Part shown: piece after piece, positions 22,620-34,979 of the stretch
Layout of the letters: each line of letters starts with the position of its first letter
Position numbering within the stretch: the stretch's first letter is position 1
DNA from: Hofstenia miamia
Lineage: Eukaryota > Xenacoelomorpha > Acoela > Hofsteniidae
Assembly: GCA_900660155.1 (NCBI GenBank)
Contig: CABFPE010000210.1
Coordinates: 561,866-625,865, forward strand
Length of the DNA stretch: 64,000 bases
Direction of reading: 5' to 3'
Made by a program: the position numbers and the translations under genes
Notes under the pieces: generated by a model
Database searches by the model: none
What the model was told of the DNA's origin: nothing
Seen by the model: only the letters and a program-made list of their open reading frames with translations

Positions 22620-23643
22620 TATTTATAAAGAGTGTAGTCTATTTTTAGAGAAGCATTGCACTATGAGCTAACTACAGAATTTAAGGTGATGAAGTTCTCC
22701 TTCCAGACAAGGGCGTAGCAATGGGGTGTCGACAAGGGCTGAGTGGCTTCCCCCGCTGCTACCTGCGGGTAGGGCTGATATGGGTACCAATGCTAATGGG
22801 TAGAAAGTAAAACTAGTAAACCATGAGCATAATGCAAAAAATTAATCACTTCATATGGGAACCTTAGTAACAAGTTTGTCCTTAATTGATTAAATACGCC
22901 CTGAAACGTTTTATTATTGTTATACTTGAGTATAGTTTTTGTTTCTGACCAATCTTAAAGTGTTTTTGAGGTATAGCAATCACTTAGGGTGTAGGTATTT
23001 TCTCAATTCACATTAAAATAGGCTTTCCTTAATTACAAAAAATGGAATAAAATTTCTACACCTGTATTTATGTTTTCATTTTATATCATAATGTTACTAA
23101 TAAATAAATGTGTAATAGCAACAGGATTGGTCGTAGAAGATTTTGAATGGGGGAGGGGCTTCAATTTTTTATTTATTTTATAAAATGATTATATATTTGC
23201 AATCCCAATAACAAATTTTGGTGACATTAACGAAACTAGTGGTGACAAATTAACAAAGCATTTAGGCAACAATGGTACCTTTTTGTTTCGTTTTTTTTGT
23301 AATGAAAATTAACCAAAATGTCTCGTAACCAGAATGTTTCACTATTTAGTTTTGAAAACTACCCAATTCTTTTGTCTTTTAGTTTTGTAGGGCAACCTTT
23401 TATATTAATGAACATTGTACTCAAAATTATGACAAAAACACGAATGCATAAAATGTAATAAATTAAAATGTCGAATATGTGCCTGCCATTCATGTACTGA
23501 AATAGGAAAAATTGATATTATCAAGACTAAAAGGCATAGTCTGATAAAATTTGACGAAAATTGATAATTATCTGGAACTGAAAAATCCACTTTAGAAATA
23601 TTAAAATAACCGATGAAACTACTAGTTATTATGTACTTCTATC
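22620..23643. other. Non-coding stretch
   Basis: A small GC-richer patch near 22705-22800. No recognised gene or repeat structure. Confidence 0.45.
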
Positions 23644-24381
23644 TGTTGAGAAAACAAGAGCATGTTCATTCCCTAGGTTAACAAGTATTAAGAGAACAAG
23701 TTAATTCCAAACTTCTTACAGAATTAGGTCTCTGGCCAAAGCAATGAATCATGTCCAACACCTAATTCTCAGCTCATTTTAGATTAGAGAAAATACAACA
23801 ATTATAGCAAACCACACTTCCTAACTGTATTCATCCTTATACATAATACCTACTATCACTCAGACTAAAGGGGTCAAACCGTGTGACCATTTAAAGCCTC
23901 AGGTTATCTTACCTTTTGCCCAAAGTGACACCCTAAGCATTGATTATACTGATTAAATACATAATAAAAATAAATATAATAAGAAATAATAAATGGGCAA
24001 TTGGTAAAAAGTCTGTTATCTGAAAAATGCTAAAATAAAAGGTTAATCAAATATACAGTTGGGGAAATTTATAATAGCAAAAGCAACTAGAATCTAGGGT
24101 AGCAAAATTTAAATTAACAGAATTCACACTTTCTGCGTATTTACAAATGGTAGCAAACAATAAACTCACTTATTATCAGATGGTGAGTAATAGCAGAACA
24201 AATTAGCAAATGATACTGTGATGTCTGATTTTTAAATTACACAAACAAAATGGATTCCATTTACAAGTGACCAATCAAAATACAAAGGGATATTAAATCA
24301 TTAGTTGTACAATGACTATCATCAAATATTATTAAATCGACACAAATTGTCATTTTACAAATCTGATGCAAATATACTACA
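23644..24381 (-). repeat. LTR of the Gypsy-type fossil (element 3' end)
   Basis: Shares its outer about 80 bp and its last about 190 bp with 27651-27911, but is about 480 bp longer in the middle. The shared part includes a GTGACCAATCAAAATACAAA block. Confidence 0.65.
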
Positions 24382-24431
24382 CACCCACCCAGCTCAGACT
24401 AGGATCCATGATGCATATGTTGGCGTCTTCT

Positions 24432-26250
24432 TCAAAAAAATTTCTGAGTCTGAACGATATCAGCTGCATTGGTATCATTCCATGATGTTGTAGAGAGCAC
24501 CATACTAGAGCAAAGTAGTGAACACATAGTCTTGAGTTCACTTGTAGAACGATTTTTAAAAATAATGTTTTTGGTGTATTGGAGTCTATATGATATCACG
24601 TCAGATTGATGAATGTAGTTTATCTTTTCATGGAAGATAGATGAACATTTCTGGTAAAGTTGTAAACCTTTAATAGCAATCATAAGTGTTAATTTAGCAT
24701 CAAAATCAGAATTGTGAGCTAGCATTGTATCAATATCAGAGTTTGGATATAAGTCTTGAAAAGTTATAAAAAGATTGTGAGATTCTTTTTTTCTTTGAAA
24801 AACAAAGACATATTGTTGGTGACATCTTCTGAGAATAAAGATTTACTAGAATAGCTTTTGTTCTTTAAGTTGAATGATATTTCCAAATTGGATATTGCTG
24901 ACTCTACAGAGGAGTAGTAATGTAGTGATGGCGCTTTAATTTCAATGTCTGGCCATGTTTCATCTTTTAATTGTTCACCTTTAATGTCATTCCAGTAGTT
25001 GTTTAATTCTCATATGGTACGTAGCATCTGATAATTGCATAGTGATTCAAATGGATACTTTGCCTAAATTTATCAGTTGGTTAGTCATGTTAAGTATTTC
25101 TGCAGCTTGAGCAAATAGACATAAATTGATTGCCAGTCATGTGTCAACAATGAGGCAAATAGCTGGCAGTTTGTTGTTCATCATAATATCTGTGTACAGC
25201 ATTTTTGATATGCTATCATCACTATAATCATTGTTGAGGACAATATATTTGTCAAAGTGAATGACAAAAAAGTTTTCACCAGTATGTTCTAAAGTTTCAA
25301 AGAATTCCAGAGTAATTAAGAGTTCGTGTTTGATGTAACTAAAAGACAGTGTGACATTATTCTTCATGGCTAGTGTGCTAAATTTTTCCAAATGTTTGTG
25401 GAGGTTAGGTAAAGAAATGTCTTTCTCATGAATAAAGTAAACAATTTGTAGGGATTTGTAATCAGTATTTAATGATTCAATAAGTTCAATTTTAGGTAAG
25501 TGTATGAGAAGCTGTTGCAAGTTTTTAATGTTGAAATTTTCATCAAAAGAAGGATGAATTTAGCATTTAAGTAACATCTTTCAAATGTTTTCACCATAGT
25601 GTGCTCATAAAGTAGTAAAGCATTGCAATGAGCTTGTTTGTAAGAGTCTATAGTGAAGGGTAACACATTTGCAGAGGGAGTAGAATTTCTATAGGCTAAA
25701 AGAGTTTATATGTGTTCCTTGATTTCAGCAGAGGTATTTTGATCAACAATATAGAGAGCTTTCTTCATAGGTTTGAAATAGGGGTGCAATAATTCGCCTT
25801 CAATAGAAGTAAATTTTTCCAATCTACAAATATTTATAACAGTTTTAGAGTTGGTTGAGGATGCAGATGAGTCTGAGTCTGGGCAAGGTCGATTAATGTA
25901 AGACACTCAAACATCTGTAAGAGGTGAGGAATCCAGAATTTTATGCTTAACGCCCACACTTGTGGTTCCTGGTGCAGGGGGGTGGAAAGGTGCAAATGAG
26001 GTTGACTGAATACTGGTCCCTCCTGCTTCATGAACCATATGTGTATAAGAGACAGGTATGGGCCTTGCAGTCTCAGTGGAAACAGAAACATTTGAATCCT
26101 CTGTTGAAATTGAGAAGCATCCGATTCAGTGCTCCCAGACCCTGCATCTGATGATGTAGGGGACTGGTATGATTTTTTCTGTTTGACATGGCACCTGGAT
26201 AGAGAGGAGGTAGTCTGACTTGCCTTTGGTGGTGTGTGTTGTTGTTTCAT
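24432..26250 (-). pseudogene. Unassigned ORF remnants downstream of the integrase
   Basis: Several minus-strand open segments lie between the integrase and the 3' LTR: a serine/proline/histidine-rich one near 26250-25834, and others at 25520-25137 and 24725-24432. I do not recognise a family. Their position is that of an envelope or accessory ORF in some Gypsy elements. The segment crossing 26039-26055 is unreliable because of an adapter-like sequence. Confidence 0.35.
26039..26055 (+). other. Tn5/Nextera mosaic-end adapter remnant (likely contamination)
   Basis: ATGTGTATAAGAGACAG matches the last 17 bases of the 19-base Tn5 mosaic end used in Nextera libraries. The next base outward differs and the one beyond it matches. 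On the minus strand its translation gives LSLIHI, a peptide well known from adapter-contaminated protein predictions. Sequence on the two sides may not be contiguous in the genome. Confidence 0.85.
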
Positions 26251-26519
26251 ACCTAAACAAATGTTAAAAATCTAGTTCCCAATCTTGGGAAATATAATTA
26301 TGATTAGGATTTCTAGTTGTACGTTTTGGTAAAATTCTAGATGGTACATTTATATCAAATTGTACAGGTTCATCAAAAGATTCCTCTTGTACACTTTCAA
26401 CATCATATACGTCGTAGAAATTAGCTACACCATTATCAATACATTTTAATTCATTAAAATGGTCTAATTTAACATTCTCAATGTCTTTAATAGTTTTGGA
26501 AATGAACTATTTTACCAGA

Positions 26520-27560
26520 GTTTAATTTATAGTTATTATCAGGTAATACTTTGACAATCTCATAAAGGCCTTGCCATTTATGTGCCAATTTCCGAACTTG
26601 ATGTTTGTCTGTGGTATTTCCAGATATAAAAACATAAACTTTATCTCCAATAGAGTGATGTTTTCTATAAATCTTTTTGTTAAAATTTCATTTCTGATGA
26701 ATAGCACTCTTTTTCTTATTGTGAATCATAGTTTCATGTGTAGACATTAAAATGCCTTTAAGATTTAAATTTATTTAAATAAATATATTTATTTATCAGT
26801 AGAGTTTTTAGAATAGCTTTTAAATAGAATCAATAGTGAAGCAATGGCTTTGTGACCAAAAATAGCTTTGTATGGTGAAATGCCAGTAATGGTATGAACA
26901 GACGTATTATAATAAAATTCTACTTTCTTAATAATTTTACTCCAATTTTTACCTCCTATACATGATGTTAATGCTCTAATTAATTTTATTAGAGTGCAAA
27001 TAGTTCTTTCAGCCATACCATTTGCTTGTGGATGATAAACTGTTATGTGTTCATATAGAATTTCTAGCTGAGACATTAATTCAGAGAACTGAACAATTTG
27101 ATCCATTATTATTTGTGACATAGGGCCAATGGTTAATATCCATTTGTGAACAATGATATTCGTGATTTGCTTAGCTTTAATTAAATCTGTAGGTATAATT
27201 TTACATTATTTAGTGAAATTGTCAACCATATCTACAACATATTGAAAATTTTCGTCATCATTTGATAATTGTTCAATGTCAATGTGAATGATTTCATTAG
27301 GTTTGTCAGCAATAATCTTTTGAAGTTCTGTATGTTGTTCTGGAAAGTGATCTTTATTGGTTATTAAACAAATTATACATTTATCAATAATGTCAAGAAC
27401 CACTTTTTGCAAATTAGTTACTATAGAACATGCATTTACAGTTTTTTCTGTTTGCAGAATGCCCAAATAACTGTTTTCATGAATTTTTGATATTAGATCA
27501 TATTGATAATACTCAGGAATAGAAATCGAATTGTTTTTAGATTTAGTGAACAGTAAACCT
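26520..27560 (-). pseudogene. Gypsy-type integrase remnant
   Basis: In minus-strand order there is a zinc-binding-region remnant with the CIIC pair (27466-27206), an IIHIDIEQL stretch at the start of the catalytic core, and a TVYHPQANGMAERT block (27121-26789), the hallmark of retroviral-type integrase cores. A C-terminal KWQGLYEIVKVL block follows, as in Gypsy integrases. This C-terminal module and the flanking LTRs separate it from Polinton integrases. Fossil, broken. Confidence 0.75.
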
Positions 27561-27650
27561 TGAGATGTGAGCTACCAATTTTATTTATTGTAATAGTGAG
27601 AAGCTATGGGATCTAAAATTGTGTCGGGCATGGTAACTTTATTGATAATT

Positions 27651-27911
27651 TGTTTTAAAACAAGAGCATGTTCATTCCATAGTTAAGAAGAATTCAGAGA
27701 ACAAGTTAATTCCAAACGTCTTCTTACAGAAATTAGCAAACAATATTGCAATGTCTGATTTTTAAATTACTCCAACAAACTGGATTCCTTGTACAAGTGA
27801 CCAATCAAAATACAAAGGGATATTAAATCATTTGTTGTACAATTACCATCATCAAGTATTATTACATTGACAAATATTGTCATTTTACAAATCAGATGCC
27901 AATATACTACA
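27651..27911 (-). repeat. LTR of the Gypsy-type fossil (element 5' end, short)
   Basis: A 261-bp relative of 23644-24381 with matching outer boundaries. Coding-like integrase-linker sequence begins almost directly inside it, so this end is not organised like an intact element. Confidence 0.6.
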
Positions 27912-29979
27912 ATATGCAGGCTTATGCAATGTAATTCCAACATAATCACATTCATTTAATGTGAATTTTCTCTATACTTAGAAAATATTACAAAATTACA
28001 TACACTGTTGGTTTCCAAATGCTGATCAATTAAGAATACATAATCATATTTTGCAAATGCATAGAAATATAAGTGTAAATTTTACCAAAAAGAAGATGAA
28101 AGTTGAAAATTATATTGTAAGCAATGGTTAATGTCCGTCTGAAATTAGAATCATCCACAAATGAAATGTTGTTGCAAGAAACACTTCTTTGGCAATTGTT
28201 CTTGGTGCACATTTGTAAAATAATCAATAAATTCATGGTATCTAAAAAATGCAAATTTACTATTAAAAAATTGAATTTACCCTTAACTACATTTTTCCTG
28301 TTTGATTTAAGTTGAAGCCATTTACCGTCTTGTTGAAAATTATAATATTCTTAAATAAATTTTCAATTAAGATTTAATTGAAAGTTCTAAATTATGCAGT
28401 AATATACATGTGCATATGAAAAATGTATAGCTAATTGATCAGCATTTCTTGCTAGTTTTGCGACTTCAGCTGTGTCATTGAATCTAAATAAACTTAATCT
28501 TTAAAAAATAGATCAGCATAGGTTAATTGCATACAAGAAGTAGAGTGAACCAAAATTCTGCATGCTACTTGGAGAGCAAGCATATACTCCCAAAAATCTT
28601 TTTTAGTAGTCCACAGAATAAAACTGGTGCAAGATACTAAAACAGATATATTACAGCAACTCAAATAATTAAGGTGCATATTTAAAGTTCAAACAAAAGA
28701 CTTCTATGTTGCCTTAAATTTTTATATAGTGTTAGTCACATTACCAAGGGTGTACTGCTTCTGAGAAAAGGGTGGGAGGGACGCAAATATTGTCTTTTGC
28801 AAAATGACTGTAATCACAGACTTGAGATTTGCAGTAATGAAACTCAGGCAAAAATGCACTTCAATGCAGGCTTGAATTTGTTTATGTCTGTCTAGAAACA
28901 ATATGCAGGCAGTCTTAATTTAGACAGCAATTAGTTCATGTAAGAATATAAATTGCATCTAATAATGAATTTTTATTGTAGAATTGGAGATGCTTGTAAG
29001 AAATCAGATTAAAATCAACAAAAGCATAACCTTCAAATCAAGGGAAGAGTACATTGATTTACTAAATTATGCAAGACTTGAAGCAGTGATTTTGTCTGTT
29101 GATAGGGGTTTCAGACTGAAGATGTTATAATACCTACTTGAAAGACGTTGAAATTTGAATAATTTATTCAAGATAACTGGAGAAAGATGGGGGTTTGATA
29201 TCAGAGTTTGAGGTTTTGAATAAAGTAATGAAAGTGTGAAAAACAATAGAAAAATAGAAAAAGGAAAATTATTGAATTGGAAAGAAGTTTTATTGGCTGA
29301 CATTGGAACCTGAAATATGTAATAAATTTGAACATAGAATGACTGGGTTCATGAGTGGCATGTAATATTTTAAATATTGTTTTGCCAAAAATAAAAATTC
29401 AAATTTCACACAATTCCTATTGTTTAATCTCCTGATGAGATACCTATGGGAAATTTAACTTTTTTTATCTTAATGAATCTATGTGTGCAGTTTAAGCATA
29501 GAAATGAAAATAATTTAATGTGCAACCATGAATGAAACATAAATTGCAATGTAAACAATTTGTTTTCATATAACTACAGCAATATGGGCATTTTGTTTTT
29601 ATCTATATAGAAACAATAGAATAGCAGAATAACACAAAGAATGGCAACACATGTGTATGAATTTAGTCAACAATTATCTAATGAATTTTGGTCAAATTTA
29701 CTGGCTCCTTACAACATCTTGGAAGGCTTACCTCAACATCTTTTACAACAGCTGTCTTAAATATGTGTTTAGTGAATAGAACAACTGTATCACCATCAAG
29801 TTCTATTTCCCCACTCATGTGCAGCACAAACTGCAAATCTGAATCTTGAAGACTATCCATTTGTAATATCCATGAAAAATGAATTAAAGATAGTAAATCA
29901 GTACATGTGATAAACAAGTACAAATGAACTTGTTAATAATTCTGTCCAAATGTTTAAGCATATTAGTGTTATATACCAA
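27912..29979. other. Non-coding stretch
   Basis: About 2 kb without a recognised gene. Short open frames (for example 29067-29303 minus and 29678-29923 minus) show no domain I can name. Confidence 0.5.
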
Positions 29980-30395
29980 TATCACAAAAATATGTTGAGT
30001 ACAGTCAATAAGACTGCTATTTTTTGGCATCAGTGACATTTTTATATAAAATAGCATTGTTAAAACACCAAAAAGCAAAAATTTCATTTTGTTATGATTG
30101 TTTAAGCAAAAAAAACCTAAAAAATGGTCATTTTTGGTCAAAAAATAGGCAATGTCAAGAAAATGTGTTGAGCACAGTAAAAAGACTTCTTTTTCTGGAA
30201 TCAGTGACATTTTCTACATAAAATAGCCTTGTTAAAAAGCTAAAAAGCAAAAATTTAATTGCTTAAGTAAAAAAACCTAAAAAATGGTCAATTTTTGCCA
30301 AAAACAGCCAATATCATAAAAATTGTCTTGAGTATGGTCAATAAAACTGCTTTTATTTGAATCTGCACCCCATTTTACATAAAATAGGTCTCTCA
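29980..30395. repeat. About 165-bp tandem repeat, 2.5 copies
   Basis: Units begin near 29980, 30150 and 30310 with CAATATCACAAAAATATG-like sequence. Each carries a GAGTACAGTCAATAAGACTGC-like block, and the first two also carry an AAAAAGCAAAAATTT block. Copies are about 80-85 percent alike by eye. Small open frames here are repeat translations. Confidence 0.8.
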
Positions 30396-30649
30396 AACCT
30401 TTTGCATCAAAATTTTGATTGAACTTACTTATCTCTTAGATTGTGTCATCAAATCATAAATACCTTCAACTCAATAAAACCTAATAATTCATCTTTTTTC
30501 TCAGACTTTCTGGTTGATTAAGTAATTTGAATATGACTATTAATGTGTACAAGAATTTCGCCTATAGTGCTGGTTCCAAAAATTTCAAAAACACCATTTA
30601 GAGCATCCATTTTGTTTTTGCTTTCATCAGTCATCTTCTAAATGAATTA

Positions 30650-31079
30650 GTCTTTCAGAATTAGCTTTATGCAATGATATTGCAATTCCTCCTCTGTTTT
30701 AAAGACTCTTCCCATGAAGCACTTTCTGTAATTGAAAATTCAAAGACAATTGTTAATGACTTAAAAACTTTACTAACCAGTGCTTATCAATGTCTGAATT
30801 GTGACAAAACCAAAATGATTATTTTCAATTCTAAGTAATGATGTCAAGAAATTGATCAGAGTGAGATAAGGGATCTCAGATTATATCTTGATTCTGAACT
30901 GTCAATGGATATTCATATTTCTAAAATAGTTAGGTATTTGAACTTGTTGCTAAGATATCTATATTACATACAAAAGAATTTAAATACTGAATTACTTGCA
31001 AACATTATGTGATCATTAATTCTATCTAAATTAGACTTTATGAATGGCTGTCTATATGGTGAAACAAACAAGGCACTAT
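30650..31079 (+). mobile_element. LINE reverse-transcriptase C-terminal remnant, interrupted by a Polinton end
   Basis: Plus-strand translation shows CLNCDKTKMIIFNSK, then DSELSMDIHISKIVRYLN, NLNTELLANIM and SLILSKLDFMNGCLYG. This is the typical C-terminal RT/thumb region of CR1/Jockey/Rex-type LINEs. Coding similarity stops at about 31079, exactly where the AGTAGT end of a Polinton begins, so the Polinton seems to have inserted into the LINE. Confidence 0.75.
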
Positions 31080-31269
31080 AGTAGTGTAATAGGGGCAGGC
31101 TTGAACACACAACTTTGCTTCTGATTGGTCGAGAGCTCATGACGTCACATTTCATGTGACAGACCATGAATATTGGTGAAGGTGATTTAATTAGTGAGTC
31201 ATCAGTTTTTTTGACAGCTACTAATGTGTTTTTGATAAGTGCTAATTGATTTGCAATACTTTTTTAATT

Positions 31270-32300
31270 ATATAGGCATATAACCCACTCCATGCTGTCA
31301 AGATGACAATTTCCACTAAGTGTTTTTACGTTATGAGGCAAAGTAACATGTGATGATAATTTCACACATCAAAAATTTTTCTCTATGCAATGTTTGATGG
31401 GTTGACTCAGCACCTCCTTAATGCATTAATTGTAAAAAATTACAATACACACACACACTCTCATGGAATAATAAAATAAAACACCTGAGAAAAATTACAA
31501 TTACTAATGAGATGGTAACAAAAAAAACAATCAAGAAGGCAAAATAAAAATATGATACACATAAAATAAAATATATAACACCAAAGAAAAATGCAATACA
31601 TAAAAAATAAAATATGAAACATAAGACAAGAAATGTGAATTATTTTGAAAATTTGTATTTGTTATCAAAAAATATATAAGTCAACATACCTTGTTATTTT
31701 GTGTATAGATGTCTTTGAATCAAAAAAGTAATGCCTTCAATCCTTGACCTATCACCAATCATTCTTTATCATTATATAGTGATAAACAAGTCTTTTTGAA
31801 AGTGAAACCGTCTTAAATAGACTTGAAACATGGTTTAAACTCTACCTACTTTGTTGAAAAAACTGTGTATGATGTGTAAACTTGAACAAAAAGGTGAAAA
31901 CCTTTCACTGATTCCATAGCAGTCTGCTAAAATTAATAGTAGTGAATGCTATTGTAAAACACATAGTTCATGTACTCTGATATGAAATAAGAAACTACAC
32001 AGCTCAATGTAAAGGCAGATGAATCTTCATACTAAATATTTTGTATTAATCATTAACAAGGCATTTCACAAAACAATTTGAGCTAGAAACCACTAAGAAA
32101 TTTTGTAAAACACATACAAAGCAATAATGTATCTCCCCAACAAAACGAAAATCAGTGCATAATTCATAGTTTCTCACTCAGTTGTTAGTTAAAAAATTGT
32201 AAATTCGTGAACCAACTTATACAATAAATATGTTGTATTAATTGAAAGTAAGAGGTTTTACAAAGAATTTAAGTTCTAAAACACTTTATTTTGGTTATAT
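31270..32300 (+). repeat. Left inverted arm of the second Polinton copy
   Basis: From TATATAGGCATATAAC onward this arm is the reverse complement of 34980-36235 with scattered differences. It is also similar, in direct orientation, to 39886-41100. Confidence 0.75.
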
Positions 32301-32394
32301 ACATGATGTGTGTTTCTACTAGTTTACTCTCCTCAGTTATAAATCACGTGATTTTATTCCTATTGGATAGTCCTGTCTATATATTCATTGTAAA

Positions 32395-32736
32395 TTGCTG
32401 GATAAATTCATTATTTTTCCTTGTTGTGAAATCACTCCTCTAAAAACTCAGCATACAAGTGCAATGTCTATTGAAACACCAACAAATGGATCTCTTGGCA
32501 ATCTTATTGATGAGTTATTCACCAGTCCACCTCAAACCTACAACCCTCTAATGCAAGAAGCAATCCCAATGCCAACACCTATTAAAGAAAAGAATCGCCA
32601 CCAGCAAAAGAGAAGACGCCAATCAGTTAATAATAAAAGTTCTATAACATATGATAACACCAATAATGTTTTGCAATGCTTAAACAATGTCAATTCACAG
32701 TGTACCTTTGCAGGCGCATGTTTGGCTAGCAATTGA
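32395..32736 (+). CDS. Unassigned Polinton ORF, 113 codons
   Basis: An open frame inside the second Polinton copy. A more likely start is the ATG at 32464 (MSIETPTNGSLGNLIDELF), giving about 90 residues. It has an acidic/hydrophobic start, a proline-rich middle and a basic cluster (KEKNRHQQKRRRQ) resembling a nuclear-localisation signal. I do not recognise the family. It might be a small structural or DNA-associated protein of the element, but that is speculation. Confidence 0.35.
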   Translation: MLDKFIIFPCCEITPLKTQHTSAMSIETPTNGSLGNLIDELFTSPPQTYNPLMQEAIPMPTPIKEKNRHQQKRRRQSVNNKSSITYDNTNNVLQCLNNVNSQCTFAGACLASN

Positions 32737-33308
32737 CCAAAGAAAGTTTGGCTTACAATCACAGATGCAGTACAGCTAAAAACAAAATTCAGATGTGTAT
32801 TAAAAGTTAAACTCAAGAATGGATTCTACTATTTTCTAAACAAATGCTATGGAAATGTAATTTGCAAGAATTACAAACACTTGATAAGCGAAAAACTTTT
32901 TTGAGAAGATGATTTAGTATTTATGCAAGGCGAAAGAAAGCATATCATATTACAGTTTTGTAAATGATTAACTTTTTGAAAAAGAATAAATGCCATTTCA
33001 TAATGGTTTTTTCCATTATTTCTACATGTAACATCAAATACGCGAATTTCGTAAAAAATAGAGAATTAACATTTTCCATGTAGTTCATCTGCATAAATTA
33101 CAGGCTTTTGGGAATTAATAGCACATGCTCAAGTGTTAATGTATTTGAAAAATATCATTTTCCTTTATACAACTAATAAATAAACAGTGTTTTTAAGAAA
33201 AGTAGCAAAAAATAAATCACTCATTCTGTATTTCACCTTGTGGTAGAGACTTTACAATGAATTTCTTAAATTTACATTTGTTAGTAATATTAAATATACC
33301 ATGTGTCT

Positions 33309-33790
33309 TTATTTGATGTATAAATCTGTAATAGTCTTTTTACAACTGGTAGAGTCCCTCATGTTCTGCAGGTACCTATAGCCATTATTGAGTAAATTTT
33401 CAACTGGTTGCAAGATTATTTGGCTAAGATATTCGCAGTTCATAGCATAGCATGCCCAAAACACAGTTTCTTTTCTATCAGATAAATTTAGTGAATCAAT
33501 AAAAGTAATCATTTGCTCATTTGTTAGGTTTCCTTCTGTAAATGCAATATGATGGAGATATATTTCATCTGACATTCTTCAGAAACTTCATTGAGGCTGT
33601 TGACCATCTCTGGTTGAACTACTTTACCCACAGTGTTTATGGAATACACCATCTTTGGTAATATTGGTTTTAAAACAAATTTTTTGTGTTGTGAAGTTCC
33701 TCTTATTTGCTCTGCATAACTTTGGTAGATTTTTGAGCATGAGATTTGCTAGCAGCTTTTGAAGTCATTGCCAAATTTAAAATTGAAAAA
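33309..33790 (-). pseudogene. Unassigned Polinton ORF region (minus strand)
   Basis: An open segment of 88 codons (33575-33309) is preceded on the same strand by further coding-like sequence whose lysine-rich start resembles that at 42237-42350 in the third copy. Family not recognised. The two copies show it belongs to the element, not to the host. Confidence 0.4.
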
Positions 33791-34359
33791 TGTGTTCAAA
33801 GCACAAGTTATTTATTACAAACTTTTAGCATATAAACCAATCAAAAATAACTTAATTCATTTGATCCAATCATCAACTAGAGTTTACCTAAGTGCGTGGT
33901 AAAGATCTTAACAATTAGCAGGCAAGTGTAATTTCATTTTACAACTATGTCGCATGTTTAATTTACTTCAATATTAGAAATATGCATATAATTTCAACAA
34001 AGCTTGATATCAGATGGAAATTATGGAAATTCCCATCATTTTAACTATAATATTTTTAATCAGTCTTTGTGGAGAGTTTATTTGTGAAAGTTGGTTTCTT
34101 GTTTACTATGTTAACCAGTTTTTATGTTTTGAAATTTGGATTTCTCCTCCTCCATGTAACTTATTCAACTAGTGAAATTTCAATGTCTTGTCCAGTGATT
34201 TATATACGTCTATGACTATATTTTTATATCAAACACTGCCTTCATGTAGAAGAGTGAAAATTGAAAAATCAATTATGCTTTTTTGTTATTATTTTATTAA
34301 CCATATTATAGTAACTGTATTCATGGTTGTGAGATTAAGAAAAATACATCTAGACACAT

Positions 34360-34884
34360 TTATTCACAGGTTAATATGCAATACTCTAAGGAATGTCCAT
34401 GATCAAGAAAAATATTAAATCTATTGCCTTTGATTTCTCCATCAATAAGCATGAAAAATTTCTGGATTGCAATGTCTATCGGGAAACCATCTGCATAGTG
34501 TCTATCAATGTTATTTTTTAAAATTTGCACTGTGGCAAATGTATGAGGGATATTCTCTCCACACAACTTGAAGTTTGAGGTATCTACATCTATATGCAGA
34601 GTCAATCCAAAACACATGTCATATGTACACTGTCCCTGTGAATGTTGAAACAGAACATGCAACACTTTGTTGTTTGGGAGTGGCATATCTTCATAATTCA
34701 CAAGCTTTTCAATATTTTGCAAAACACACATCTTGTGTTCAATTGCTGAAAAATTCTGTAAAATGCTATTGAAGAAGCTGCCTTTGAGAAATGCATTAGT
34801 TGTCATCTCCAAAAATGTGAATAGTAGTTTTAAAATATCTGTAAAATTTATAAACATAGAGTTTTTGTGATTGGCTAATTTCAC
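34360..34884 (-). CDS. Unassigned conserved Polinton ORF, 174 codons
   Basis: An open minus-strand frame with blocks KGSFFNSILQNFSAI, MCVLQNIEKLVNYED, LPNNKVLHVLFQ and a C-terminal IFLDHGHSLEYCILTCE. The same blocks occur in the third copy on the plus strand (41244-41660) and in its duplicated segment (43246-43660). Leucine- and phenylalanine-rich, no signal peptide, no domain I recognise. It lies just inside the inverted arm, reading away from the element end. The frame looks whole here. Confidence 0.5.
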   Translation of the reverse strand: MKLANHKNSMFINFTDILKLLFTFLEMTTNAFLKGSFFNSILQNFSAIEHKMCVLQNIEKLVNYEDMPLPNNKVLHVLFQHSQGQCTYDMCFGLTLHIDVDTSNFKLCGENIPHTFATVQILKNNIDRHYADGFPIDIAIQKFFMLIDGEIKGNRFNIFLDHGHSLEYCILTCE

Positions 34885-34979
34885 TCTTTTAAAAATGTCT
34901 GTCTATATATGGTAATATTTAATATTAGTAATACCCATTTTATTATATAACCAAAGAGGGGTGTTTTAGAACTCAAATT

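Larger units (their letters stand above)
23644..27911 (-). mobile_element. Ty3/Gypsy-type LTR retrotransposon fossil
   Basis: Two related direct repeats bound the element: 23644-24381 (738 bp) and 27651-27911 (261 bp). Both begin TGTT and end ACTACA on the plus strand, so TGTAGT...AACA in element orientation. Between them on the minus strand is an integrase remnant of the Ty3/Gypsy type, followed by unassigned ORF remnants where an envelope or accessory ORF would sit. Much of the usual gag-pol coding sequence is absent and the element is clearly broken in many places. The LTRs differ in length and sequence, so it is not recent. No convincing target-site duplication was found. Confidence 0.7.

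Noticed and set aside
25960-26151. Plus-strand open frame through 26039-26055 and the antisense proline/serine-rich frame
   Set aside because: Both cross the adapter-like sequence, so neither frame can be trusted as continuous.
26520-27560. Polinton integrase
   Set aside because: The Gypsy-type C-terminal module and flanking LTR pair place this integrase in an LTR retroelement instead.
30964-31167. 67-codon minus-strand frame identical to 39580-39783
   Set aside because: Antisense shadow across a LINE remnant and Polinton end; its repetition only reflects the duplicated DNA.
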